9,964 nt of DNA from Gammaproteobacteria bacterium. Lineage in GTDB: Bacteria; Pseudomonadota; Gammaproteobacteria; CAJXQU01. Positions 1 to 6,333 of this stretch are shown here, piece by piece. The stretch is taken from assembly GCA_026984275.1 (NCBI GenBank), contig JALSSM010000313.1, positions 1-9,964 on the forward strand, written 5' to 3'. Position 1 is the first letter of the stretch; every line of letters starts with the position of its first letter. The notes beneath the pieces were generated by a model that worked only from the letters and a program-made list of their open reading frames with translations, made no database searches and was not told where the DNA came from. The position numbers were made by a program, and so were the translations under genes.

Positions 1-565
1 GCTGGTTTTTTATCTCTGCAAGTAACGGCGAATCTTCACTGATGAGAATTTCTGCGGGTTGCAGTCGTTCCAGTTCGGTGATCAGTTCGTCCTTTTTTTC
101 ATGTTCTATGATATGAAATCGACCGCCACTGAGGTCCAGCCAGGCCAGACCGATCTTGTTTTTGCAGGCGTGTGCGGCCAACAGAATGGTATCACGACGT
201 TCCTTTAAAAGTGCTTCATCGGTGATCGTGCCGGGAGTGACAATGCGTGTAACTTTACGTTCTACAGGGCCTTTACTGGTGGCCGGATCGCCGATCTGAT
301 CGCAGATCACAGCGGACTCCCCCATCTCTAACAATTTGGCCAGATAACTTTCCGCTGCATGCATCGGCATACCCGCCATCGGAATCGGCTCTCCGGCTGA
401 CTTGCCACGTCTGGTTAACGCTAATCCCAGTAATTCCGTGACACGGCGAGCATCATCAAAAAAGAATTCATAGAAGTCTCCCATCTGGAAGAAAAGCAGT
501 TTGTCTGGATACTCGGCTTTAAAGCCAAGATATTGCTGCATGACGGGCGTATGATCGGCTGCCAT
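1..565 (-). CDS. mutS: DNA mismatch repair protein MutS, N-terminal part (3' end beyond window)
   Basis: MutS recognises base mismatches and small loops and starts mismatch repair with MutL. About 188 codons are visible from the ATG at 565. The mismatch-recognition domain is complete: residues 28-34 read MGDFYEF, which gives the Phe31-x-Glu33 pair that stacks on and hydrogen-bonds to the mispaired base. It is followed by the family segments ICDQIGDP and KGPVERKVTRIVTPGT. The start of the connector domain follows, and the frame stays open to the window edge. The start is supported by the usual length ahead of the FxE motif. It lies only 3 nt after the stop of the upstream CBS gene and has no strong Shine-Dalgarno (only AATAAAGA), so translation is probably coupled to that gene. 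The ATPase domain and clamp lie outside the window. Identification is secure; intactness of the rest is unknown. Confidence 0.97.
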   Translation of the reverse strand, partial: MAADHTPVMQQYLGFKAEYPDKLLFFQMGDFYEFFFDDARRVTELLGLALTRRGKSAGEPIPMAGMPMHAAESYLAKLLEMGESAVICDQIGDPATSKGPVERKVTRIVTPGTITDEALLKERRDTILLAAHACKNKIGLAWLDLSGGRFHIIEHEKKDELITELERLQPAEILISEDSPLLAEIKNQ

Positions 566-568
566 TCT

Positions 569-976
569 TTATTCAGCGAGTTGTGAGAGTCCATCCAGTA
601 CCAGTGAAATGGGACTGACAAGACCGATAATTTCGCGGTCTTCTACAACGATGGCACGAACCAGATCATATTGGGCAAACAATCTCGAACAATAGCGAAT
701 ATCCATATCCGGATGAATGGTGATCACAGGTTTGTGCATTACTTCATAAACATTGACCCGTCCCGCCGGACGATCTTTGCTGAGCACATGCCTGGCTATA
801 TCGCCCGCCAGGATCATACCGTATTCATCATCCGGATTACGTTTGTTGACGACGAGTACAGATGTTTTATTTTCTTTCATCATTTTTACCGCCTCCTCTA
901 CGGTGGCTACTCCCTCAATCGTAATGAAAGCTGTCTTCATGACATCACGCACACGGATTATAGCTTTATCGTTCAT
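569..976 (-). CDS. Stand-alone CBS-domain pair protein (probable adenosine-ligand sensor)
   Basis: This 135-residue protein is almost entirely two CBS domains: CBS1 at about residues 10-66, opening with VRDVMKT, and CBS2 at about 78-130, opening with YEVMHKPVITI. Tandem CBS domains form a Bateman module that usually binds AMP, ATP or another adenosyl ligand and controls a partner protein. No catalytic or DNA-binding domain is present. The phosphate and ribose contact motif (G-h-h-S/T-x-x-D) is split. CBS1 has GMILAGD, keeping Asp59 but lacking the Ser/Thr; CBS2 has GLVSPIS, keeping Ser121 but lacking the Asp. The ATG overlaps the TGA of the PII-like gene (shared ATGA, 973-976) and is preceded by a strong AGAGGAGG Shine-Dalgarno at 981-988. 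Its place behind two membrane-protein genes and a PII-like gene suggests it regulates that transporter. The domain call is firm; ligand and partner are inference. Confidence 0.9.
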   Translation of the reverse strand: MNDKAIIRVRDVMKTAFITIEGVATVEEAVKMMKENKTSVLVVNKRNPDDEYGMILAGDIARHVLSKDRPAGRVNVYEVMHKPVITIHPDMDIRYCSRLFAQYDLVRAIVVEDREIIGLVSPISLVLDGLSQLAE

Positions 977-1323
977 AATTCCTCCTCTATAACTTTGGTT
1001 AGATCCCAGACCTGGTGGCGAACACCAATCGCATCTTCTACATCGATCTGAAAAGCAATGCCAGTACCGGGCTTTTCGTCAAACTCAGCCACCTCGGCAA
1101 TCTTTTCCAGAATTTTTCGAGCCATGTGTTCTTCGACCAGTAACAAAACAACATCCCGTTGAGTTTCAAGCGTCATCCCAAAAAAAGTTTTTGATTGTTT
1201 AATGCCTTCACCTCGGGCGTTACTGATCACTGTTGCACCAGTGGCACCCGCTTCACGGGATGTGTCCAGTACCAGATCAGTTTTGTCATCTTCGACAAGT
1301 ACAATGATTAATTTAAAGCGCAT
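973..1323 (-). CDS. PII-like (GlnB/SbtB superfamily) signalling protein
   Basis: This small 116-residue protein has the ferredoxin-like PII fold pattern. It starts MRFKLIIVLVEDDKTD, then has a helix, the strand GATGATVISNARGEG, a variable loop, the strand DVVLLLVEE, a second helix (RKILEKIAEVAEF), and a C-terminal KPGTGIAFQIDVEDAIGV that resembles a B-loop and final strand. PII-family trimers bind adenine nucleotides between subunits and usually control a transporter or enzyme through the T-loop. The T-loop region (about residues 38-56) is roughly nine residues shorter than in GlnB and lacks the uridylylated Tyr51 with its usual context. The canonical B-loop TGxxGDGKI is also not kept. I therefore call it PII-like rather than GlnB or GlnK. 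The frame extends to 1380, but the ATG at 1323 has an excellent Shine-Dalgarno and fits the family's N-terminus. It follows the second DUF1538 gene by 13 nt and overlaps the CBS gene by 4 nt. A role in gating the DUF1538 pair is inference from context. Confidence 0.85.
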   Translation of the reverse strand: MRFKLIIVLVEDDKTDLVLDTSREAGATGATVISNARGEGIKQSKTFFGMTLETQRDVVLLLVEEHMARKILEKIAEVAEFDEKPGTGIAFQIDVEDAIGVRHQVWDLTKVIEEEL

Positions 1324-1330
1324 AAGTAAA

Positions 1331-1338
1331 TCCTCCTT
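1331..1338 (-). promoter_or_regulatory. Strong ribosome binding site setting the start of the PII-like gene
   Basis: On the minus strand this reads AAGGAGGA, seven bases before the ATG at 1323, and it overlaps the TAA of the upstream DUF1538 gene. It decides the start in favour of the 116-residue form. The alternative ATG at 1380 would add 19 residues with no PII counterpart. Confidence 0.85.
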
Positions 1339-2110
1339 ATGATGTCTTACGTTTGATTCGATGTTCGGCGAACCATGCATAAGCTAAAACAGCAATGATC
1401 GGGAACAGGCTGGCAAAGGCGATCAGGCCAAAACCATCCAGCAACGGGTTACGTCCCGGGACGGTTGAGGATAGCCCCAGACCAAGAGCAGTGACCAGTG
1501 GCACGGTTACTGTGGAGGTTGTTACACCACCTGAATCATAAGCCAGACCAATGATCATTTTCGGTGAAAAAATTGTCTGGAAAACAACAATAATATAGCC
1601 AGTAATTATGAATAGATACAAGTCGGCACCGATCACAATCCGATAAGCACCCAGTGCAATTCCGAAGGCCACGCCGAAAGAGACAGCCAGACGTAAAGGC
1701 CATGATTTGATCGCACCACCGGAGATTTCCTGTGCTTTGATCGCAACGGCCAGTAATGAAGGTTCTGCCAGTGTCGTTGAGAAACCGATACAGAATGCAA
1801 ACAAATATACCCAGAAATAATCCTTCCAGTTTAATACATCGCCAGCGTTTATAAATTCGGGATCAGTGAGCTGGGTGGCCATTAATTTACCTAGAGGAAA
1901 AAGAGCCAGCTCCAGACCTTCCAGAAAGAGTGCAATACCGATCATGACATAGAAAAAACCAATGGCGATCTTTTTGGGATTTTTCAGAGGCTTACGGATG
2001 ACCAGCAACTGGAAACCAATAATGGTGGCAGCAATCGGTAGAATATCTCGTGCAGTTGCCATCATTGCATGACTGAATTGCACCCACAGATTGATCAGCG
2101 CATCAATCAT
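1337..2110 (-). CDS. DUF1538 family multipass membrane protein, second of a pair
   Basis: This 257-residue, strongly hydrophobic inner-membrane protein has about six or seven membrane segments by eye (roughly residues 23-38, 48-71, 98-122, 140-160, 164-181, a Ser/Thr-rich segment 193-213, and 225-247). Family hallmarks are QLLVIRKP (34-41), GLELALFP (65-72), FSTTLAEPSL (110-119), AYDSGGVTTST (190-200) and GRNPLLDGFGLIAFAS near the end. Glu116 and Asp192 sit in or next to hydrophobic segments and are candidates for ion coordination. Adjacent DUF1538 genes have, to my recollection, been reported to form a two-component Na+(Li+,K+)/H+ antiporter named UmpAB in a Halomonas species. Substrate specificity here is not shown by the sequence. 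The ATG overlaps the TGA of the upstream paralogue (ATGA, 2107-2110), which suggests translational coupling and roughly equal amounts of the two subunits. The C-terminus is basic (HRIKRKTS), consistent with a cytoplasmic end. Confidence 0.9.
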   Translation of the reverse strand: MIDALINLWVQFSHAMMATARDILPIAATIIGFQLLVIRKPLKNPKKIAIGFFYVMIGIALFLEGLELALFPLGKLMATQLTDPEFINAGDVLNWKDYFWVYLFAFCIGFSTTLAEPSLLAVAIKAQEISGGAIKSWPLRLAVSFGVAFGIALGAYRIVIGADLYLFIITGYIIVVFQTIFSPKMIIGLAYDSGGVTTSTVTVPLVTALGLGLSSTVPGRNPLLDGFGLIAFASLFPIIAVLAYAWFAEHRIKRKTS

Positions 2111-2841
2111 AAAATCATCCCGTAAGCCATGACGAAGATCATCGGAGTTAGTGAGGCAAAGGCAATCAGACCAAATCCGTCAACCATTGGATTTCGACCT
2201 TTGATGGATGAAGCCAGCCCGACACCGAGTGCAGTAACCAGTGGCACTGTTATGGTCGATGTAGTTACACCGCCGGAATCATAGGCAATACCAACAATTT
2301 CAGCAGGAGCAAAGATCGTCATGATCATAATCCCGATATAACCCGGTATGATTAAATACGGTAATGGCCAGCCACGGATGATTCGTAAGACACCGATCAG
2401 AATTGCCAGGCCGACTGAAAATGCCACGGTAAGGCGTAAACCTAATGCATAACTTTTCATTGATTGATCGTTATTCTCGATCATGCCACCTTGAGCAGCT
2501 ACTTTAGCGGCTTCGTCTCCAACCGCAATAAGGGCAGGTTCAGCCACTGTTGTCGCAAAGCCCAGAGAGAAAGCAAAGATCAATAACCACATAAGACTAC
2601 CCTTTTTGGCAAAAGAGTAGGCCATGGATTCTCCAATTGGGAATAGTCCTTGTTCCAAACCCTGAACAAAAAACGTCAGACCGACGACGACTAGTAAAGT
2701 ACCGAAAAGAAGGCTGGTCAGATCAGGTATTGGTTGACGAATCACCAGTAGTTGAAAAATAGTCACTACAGCAAGAATAGGTGCCAGATCAAAAAAACTG
2801 CTGATCAACTGTTTCAGGAAAGGGATGCGAGCCAGACTCAT
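2107..2841 (-). CDS. DUF1538 family multipass membrane protein, first of a pair
   Basis: This 244-residue membrane protein is clearly paralogous to the next gene. It shares QLLVIRQP (30-37), a GLEQGLFPIG block (61-70), FATTVAEPAL (95-104), AYDSGGVTTST (186-196) and GRNPMVDGFGLIAFAS close to the C-terminus. Glu101 and Asp188 match Glu116 and Asp192 of the partner. An extra polar stretch between membrane segments (about 108-131, including IENNDQSMKS) differs from the partner and could face a regulator. As first gene of the operon it probably forms a hetero-oligomeric cation transporter with the second. I infer this from pairing, overlap and the reported activity of related pairs. No good Shine-Dalgarno precedes the ATG at 2841. 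The next in-frame Met is internal (residue 73), so this start is the only sensible one. A 7-bp dyad lies 8 bp upstream. Confidence 0.88.
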   Translation of the reverse strand: MSLARIPFLKQLISSFFDLAPILAVVTIFQLLVIRQPIPDLTSLLFGTLLVVVGLTFFVQGLEQGLFPIGESMAYSFAKKGSLMWLLIFAFSLGFATTVAEPALIAVGDEAAKVAAQGGMIENNDQSMKSYALGLRLTVAFSVGLAILIGVLRIIRGWPLPYLIIPGYIGIMIMTIFAPAEIVGIAYDSGGVTTSTITVPLVTALGVGLASSIKGRNPMVDGFGLIAFASLTPMIFVMAYGMIL

Positions 2842-2848
2842 GAATTAC

Positions 2849-2872
2849 TTGGATCTCATTATTATGATCCAA
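2849..2872. promoter_or_regulatory. Perfect dyad TTGGATC-N10-GATCCAA upstream of the DUF1538 operon
   Basis: Two perfectly complementary 7-bp arms (2849-2855 and 2866-2872) flank a 10-bp AT-rich centre, ending 8 bp before the start codon of the first DUF1538 gene. Read on the minus strand, the centre and the edge of one arm contain CATAAT (2861-2866), one mismatch from a sigma-70 -10 box, though no good -35 is visible. It could be an operator over the operon's own promoter, or, if transcription starts further upstream, an mRNA hairpin just before the start codon. The structure is seen; the function is inference. Confidence 0.5.
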
Positions 2873-2899
2873 TCTTACCAACTTGGGAAAGAAATGCTA

Positions 2900-2938
2900 T
2901 TGACACCCTTGAATTCATCCTGTTTGATCCCCACATTT
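2900..2938 (+). promoter_or_regulatory. Overlapping sigma-32 and sigma-70 promoters of htpG
   Basis: A heat-shock type promoter is visible: CCCTTGAA (2906-2913), 15 bp, then CCCCACATTT (2929-2938), close to the sigma-32 consensus CTTGAA and CCCCATnT. Interleaved with it is TTGACA (2900-2905), a perfect sigma-70 -35 box, 17 bp before TTTGAT (2923-2928), a 4/6 -10 box. Both would start transcripts about 25-40 bp before the htpG start. The sigma-32 call agrees with htpG being a classic heat-shock gene. Confidence 0.75.
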
Positions 2939-2968
2939 GTAGTTTTCTGAAGGAGACTTTTCAATATT

Positions 2969-4864
2969 ATGGCTGTAGATGCAAAGAAAGAGACGCTGGG
3001 TTTCCAGTCGGAAGTTAAACAATTACTGGATCTGATGATCCATTCTTTATATAGCAATCGTGAAATTTTTCTCCGCGAGCTGATTTCGAATGCTTCGGAT
3101 GCTTGTGACAAACTGCGTTTCGAAGCCTTGTCCAATGACGCTCTTTTTGAAGGGGATTCCGATCTCAAAGTCACTGTCGATTTCGATGAAAAAAAGAAAA
3201 CCATCACTATCCGTGATAATGGTATCGGTATGACCCGCGATGAAGTGATCGAGAATATAGGCACCATCGCAAAATCGGGCACCAAAGAATTTTTCAATGC
3301 CATGACCGGAGACAAACAGAAGGATTCTCAACTCATCGGCCAGTTTGGTGTGGGTTTCTATTCTGCTTTTATCGTTGCCGACAAGGTGACATTGATAACC
3401 CGTAAGGCTGGAGCCAGTGAAGAGGAAGGTGTGCGTTGGGAGTCATCAGGCGAGGGTGAATACACGATTGAACCGGTAAAAAGAAAAGAACGTGGAACGG
3501 AAGTCATCTTACATCTGCGCAAAGATGCCAAAGAATTTTTAAATGGATACAAGTTGCGCGAGATCATCCGTAAATATTCGGATCACCTCAATCTTCCGAT
3601 CATGATGCTTAAGGAGCATTATGGTGAAGATAAGGATAAGAAAGAGCCTGAATACGAAACGGTTAATTCGGCCAAGGCCTTATGGACCCGTCCGAAAAAA
3701 GAAATCACCGATGAAGAATACAATGAGCTGTATAAGCACATTGCCCATGACTATGAAGATCCAATGGCACGTGTGCATAGTCAGGTGGAAGGCAAGATGG
3801 AATATACAACGCTGTTTTATATTCCCAACCATGCGCCATTTGACCTGTGGGATCGGAATCATCCGCATGGTGTAAAACTCTATGTGCGTCGTGTGTTTAT
3901 CATGGACGATGCGGAACAGTTGATCCCGCCTTACCTGCGCTTTATTCGCGGTATTGTCGATACCAATGATCTGCCATTGAATGTTTCTCGTGAGATCCTT
4001 CAACATAACAGCGTGATTGAAAAAATCCGTAATGCATCAGTGAAAAAGATCCTTGGCATGATCGGAAAGCTGGCGAAAAAAGATGATTACGATAAATTCT
4101 GGAAAGAGTTCGGAAAGGTTCTTAAAGAGGGCATTATCGACGATGAAAAAAATAAAGAACAGATCGCAAAATTACTGCGATTTTCCACAACCCATGATGA
4201 TGTAGAAGAACAGAAAATATCTCTGGAAGACTATGTCAGTCGTATGCAGGAAGGACAGGAAAATATTTTTTATGTTGTCGGTGAAAGTTTCGCCACCGTG
4301 AAGAACAGTCCGCATCTGGAAATTTTCCGTAAGAAGGGTATTGAAGTCTTGTTGTTATCTGATCAGGTCGATGAGTGGCTGGTCAACCACCTGACAGAAT
4401 TTGATGGCAAGCCATTGCACTCGGTGACAAAAGGCGAGCTGGATCTTGGCGAGCTGGATGATAAGAAAGATGAGAAGGAAAAAGAAAAGAAAACCGGCGA
4501 ATACAAAGATATACTCAAACGGCTGGAAAAACTGCTCAAGGACAAGGTCAAGGAAGTTCGTATTACCAATCGACTGACCTCTTCACCAGCTTGCCTGGTT
4601 GCTGACGAACAGGATATGGAAGCCAATCTGCAACGGATCCTTGAAGCCGCTGGCCAACCGATCCCGACATCAAAACGGATCATGGAAATTAACCCTGATC
4701 ACCCAATCCTCAAACACCTGAAAGATGAAAAAGACGATGGGCGTTTTGAAGACTGGGGCAGGATCCTGTTTGATCAGGCTTTGCTCAGCGAGGGTGGGAA
4801 ACTGGATGATCCGGCCGGTTTCGTCCATCGTTTGAATGAGATGTTTATGGAGATGAGTAGTTAG
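2969..4864 (+). CDS. htpG: Hsp90-family molecular chaperone HtpG
   Basis: Bacterial cytosolic Hsp90, an ATP-driven dimeric chaperone that remodels client proteins with DnaK. The 631 residues match the usual length (about 620-635). The N-terminal GHKL ATPase domain shows ELISNASDA with catalytic Glu37 and Mg-binding Asn41, DNGIGM with adenine-contacting Asp83, the lid segment GTIAKSGTKEF, GQFGVGFYSAF, and RGTEVILHL. The middle domain has YVRRVFI and NVSREILQ, whose Arg341 matches the ATP-contacting arginine. A short charged linker rich in Asp, Glu and Lys (about 495-512) leads to the C-terminal dimerisation domain, which keeps NRLTSSPACLV and MEINPDHPI. No eukaryotic MEEVD tail is present, as expected. 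AGGAGA at 2951-2956 lies 12 nt before the ATG, slightly distant. The gene stands alone, between a divergent sigma-32 type promoter and its own terminator. Confidence 0.98.
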   Translation: MAVDAKKETLGFQSEVKQLLDLMIHSLYSNREIFLRELISNASDACDKLRFEALSNDALFEGDSDLKVTVDFDEKKKTITIRDNGIGMTRDEVIENIGTIAKSGTKEFFNAMTGDKQKDSQLIGQFGVGFYSAFIVADKVTLITRKAGASEEEGVRWESSGEGEYTIEPVKRKERGTEVILHLRKDAKEFLNGYKLREIIRKYSDHLNLPIMMLKEHYGEDKDKKEPEYETVNSAKALWTRPKKEITDEEYNELYKHIAHDYEDPMARVHSQVEGKMEYTTLFYIPNHAPFDLWDRNHPHGVKLYVRRVFIMDDAEQLIPPYLRFIRGIVDTNDLPLNVSREILQHNSVIEKIRNASVKKILGMIGKLAKKDDYDKFWKEFGKVLKEGIIDDEKNKEQIAKLLRFSTTHDDVEEQKISLEDYVSRMQEGQENIFYVVGESFATVKNSPHLEIFRKKGIEVLLLSDQVDEWLVNHLTEFDGKPLHSVTKGELDLGELDDKKDEKEKEKKTGEYKDILKRLEKLLKDKVKEVRITNRLTSSPACLVADEQDMEANLQRILEAAGQPIPTSKRIMEINPDHPILKHLKDEKDDGRFEDWGRILFDQALLSEGGKLDDPAGFVHRLNEMFMEMSS

Positions 4865-4893
4865 AAGTTTGATGTGCTTCGATTTTCAACTTT

Positions 4894-4922
4894 AAAAGGC
4901 CGAAGTTTTTTCGGCCTTTTTT
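4894..4922 (+). terminator. Intrinsic terminator of htpG
   Basis: An 11-bp perfect stem, AAAAGGCCGAA (4894-4904) with TTCGGCCTTTT (4910-4920), a 5-nt loop and a run of T through 4922, beginning 30 bp after the htpG stop. It is canonical in form and isolates htpG from the pha genes. Confidence 0.93.
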
Positions 4923-5031
4923 ATGCCTATCGAAAAGACATCAAGGAATGAGATTGTCTTGGCGAAAATACTGTATTTCTGGAAACTTTAGCACTTGTCT
5001 GATACGCTCTGAAAGGTGCATCATAAAAAGT

Positions 5032-5043
5032 TGTTGCGCAACA
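5032..5043. promoter_or_regulatory. Perfect 12-bp palindrome upstream of phaA
   Basis: TGTTGCGCAACA is a perfect palindrome with no spacer, 103 bp before the phaA start, in the 224-bp stretch between the htpG terminator and phaA. That stretch holds no gene and no convincing sigma-70 promoter that I can find. A gapless palindrome in front of a PHA biosynthesis operon is a natural place for an operator, possibly for PhaR encoded downstream. The protein that binds it is not shown by the sequence. Confidence 0.45.
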
Positions 5044-5056
5044 TAAAAATTACAAA

Positions 5057-5085
5057 AACCTTTAGATATTAAAAAATCGAAGGTT
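5057..5085 (+). promoter_or_regulatory. Imperfect hairpin in the phaA leader region
   Basis: AACCTTTAGAT (5057-5067) can pair with ATCGAAGGTT (5076-5085), giving about nine base pairs with one mismatch and one bulge around an A-rich loop. There is no T-run after it, so it is not an intrinsic terminator. It may be a leader structure or operator half-sites; I give it low weight. Confidence 0.25.
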
Positions 5086-5146
5086 CAACAGAGGTTCCCC
5101 CAAAAACAGTGAGCGTGTAGCGCCACTTAATCAGGAGTCCATTAAA

Positions 5147-6331
5147 ATGACAGAAAATGTAGTTATAGTAGCAGCCGGGCGTACCGCCATCGGCACATTC
5201 GGCGGCAGTCTTTCCGGAATTCCGGCACCAGACCTTGCCGCCACAGTGATTAGAGCACTGTTGGAAAAAAACAGTATTGATCCCGCTGAGGTTGATGAAC
5301 TTTTACTTGGAAATGTTCTATCTGCCGGTCTGGGGCAGAATCCGGCGCGTCAGGCATCGATCAAGGCAGGTATCCCGGATGGTGTTCCCTCCATGACCGT
5401 CAGCAAGGTCTGCGGTAGTGGTAACAAGGCTGTGCATCTTGCCGCTCAGTCTATCAAGTGTGGCGATAACGCACTGGTTATTGCAGGTGGTATGGAGAAT
5501 ATGAGTGCATCACCACACGTACTTCCTAATTCCCGTAAAGGTACCATGATGGGTGACTGGAAAATGAAGGACAGTATGATCGTCGACGGTCTCTGGGATG
5601 CCTTTAATGACGTGCATATGGGTATAACGGCGGAGAATATCGCCGAGAAATACGGTATCACACGTGAAGAGCAGGATACCTTCGCAACGGCCTCACAGAA
5701 CAAGGCCGAGGCTGCACAAAATGCCGGTAAGTTTAACGATGAGATTATCCCGGTAGAAATTCCGCAACGTAAGGGTGATCCAATCGTCTTCGATACCGAC
5801 GAGTTCCCGCGCCATGGTTGCACCGTTGAGGCTCTGGGTAAATTGCGTCCTGCTTTCAAGAAGGATGGCACGGTAACGGCTGGTAGTGCTTCTGGAATCA
5901 ATGATGGCGCTGCTATCGTGATCCTGGCCAGTGAGTCAAAAGCTAAAGAACTGGGATTGACACCATTGGCTACCGTTACAGCTTACGCCAGTGCCGGTGT
6001 AGATCCAGCTATCATGGGTACTGGCCCTATTCCGGCCTCGAAACGTTGTCTTGAAAAAGCTGGCTGGAGTGTCGATGATCTGGATTTGGTTGAGGCCAAT
6101 GAGGCTTTCGCTGCACAGGCCATTTCAGTTAACCGCGATATGGGCTGGGATACCAGTAAAGTCAATGTCAATGGTGGTGCAATTGCCCTGGGTCATCCGA
6201 TTGGTGCATCTGGCTGTCGTATCCTCGTTACTTTGCTTCATGAAATGATTCGCAGTGATGCGAAGAAAGGTATTGCGACATTATGTATTGGTGGCGGACA
6301 AGGTGCTGCTGTTGCTATTGAAAGGGGTTAA
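5147..6331 (+). CDS. phaA: Acetyl-CoA C-acetyltransferase (beta-ketothiolase), PHA pathway
   Basis: Condenses two acetyl-CoA into acetoacetyl-CoA, the first step of polyhydroxybutyrate synthesis, in the cytoplasm as a tetramer. The 394 residues are the family length (about 391-394). The catalytic set is complete: nucleophile Cys89 in SKVCGSG, His350 in GHPIGASG, and the second Cys380 in CIGGGQG, plus the EANEAFA motif in the C-terminal half. The segment with HMGITAENIAEKY and GSASGINDGAA is typical of biosynthetic thiolases. AGGAGT at 5133-5138 lies 8 nt before the ATG, a good ribosome binding site. phaB follows after 2 nt, so both are translated from one message and share a pathway. That adjacency is the reason for choosing phaA over the degradative acetoacetyl-CoA thiolase atoB. 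Confidence 0.95.
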   Translation: MTENVVIVAAGRTAIGTFGGSLSGIPAPDLAATVIRALLEKNSIDPAEVDELLLGNVLSAGLGQNPARQASIKAGIPDGVPSMTVSKVCGSGNKAVHLAAQSIKCGDNALVIAGGMENMSASPHVLPNSRKGTMMGDWKMKDSMIVDGLWDAFNDVHMGITAENIAEKYGITREEQDTFATASQNKAEAAQNAGKFNDEIIPVEIPQRKGDPIVFDTDEFPRHGCTVEALGKLRPAFKKDGTVTAGSASGINDGAAIVILASESKAKELGLTPLATVTAYASAGVDPAIMGTGPIPASKRCLEKAGWSVDDLDLVEANEAFAAQAISVNRDMGWDTSKVNVNGGAIALGHPIGASGCRILVTLLHEMIRSDAKKGIATLCIGGGQGAAVAIERG

Positions 6332-6333
6332 TT

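Noticed and set aside
671..1051. Plus-strand open frame over the CBS gene
   Set aside because: It is antisense to a clear CBS-pair protein, with low-complexity aromatic and Ile-rich composition and no ribosome site.
1324..1380. Longer N-terminus (19 extra residues) for the PII-like protein
   Set aside because: It overlaps the end of the DUF1538 gene, has no ribosome site and no PII-family counterpart; the ATG at 1323 has AAGGAGGA seven bases upstream.
2752..3018. Plus-strand open frame spanning the DUF1538/htpG intergenic region
   Set aside because: It crosses the htpG promoter and start in another frame and resembles no family; a chance open frame.
3047..4683. Several antisense open frames inside htpG
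   Set aside because: All mirror a full-length, motif-complete htpG; their compositions are those expected from the opposite strand of a Lys/Glu-rich gene.
4923..5146. Sigma-70 or sigma-54 promoter for phaA
   Set aside because: TTGTCT at 4954 and 4995 have no acceptable -10 box at 16-18 bp, and no GG-N10-GC type -24/-12 pair is present; I could not support a specific promoter.
5446..6171. Antisense open frames inside phaA
   Set aside because: They are shadows of a complete thiolase; no ribosome sites or recognisable domains.
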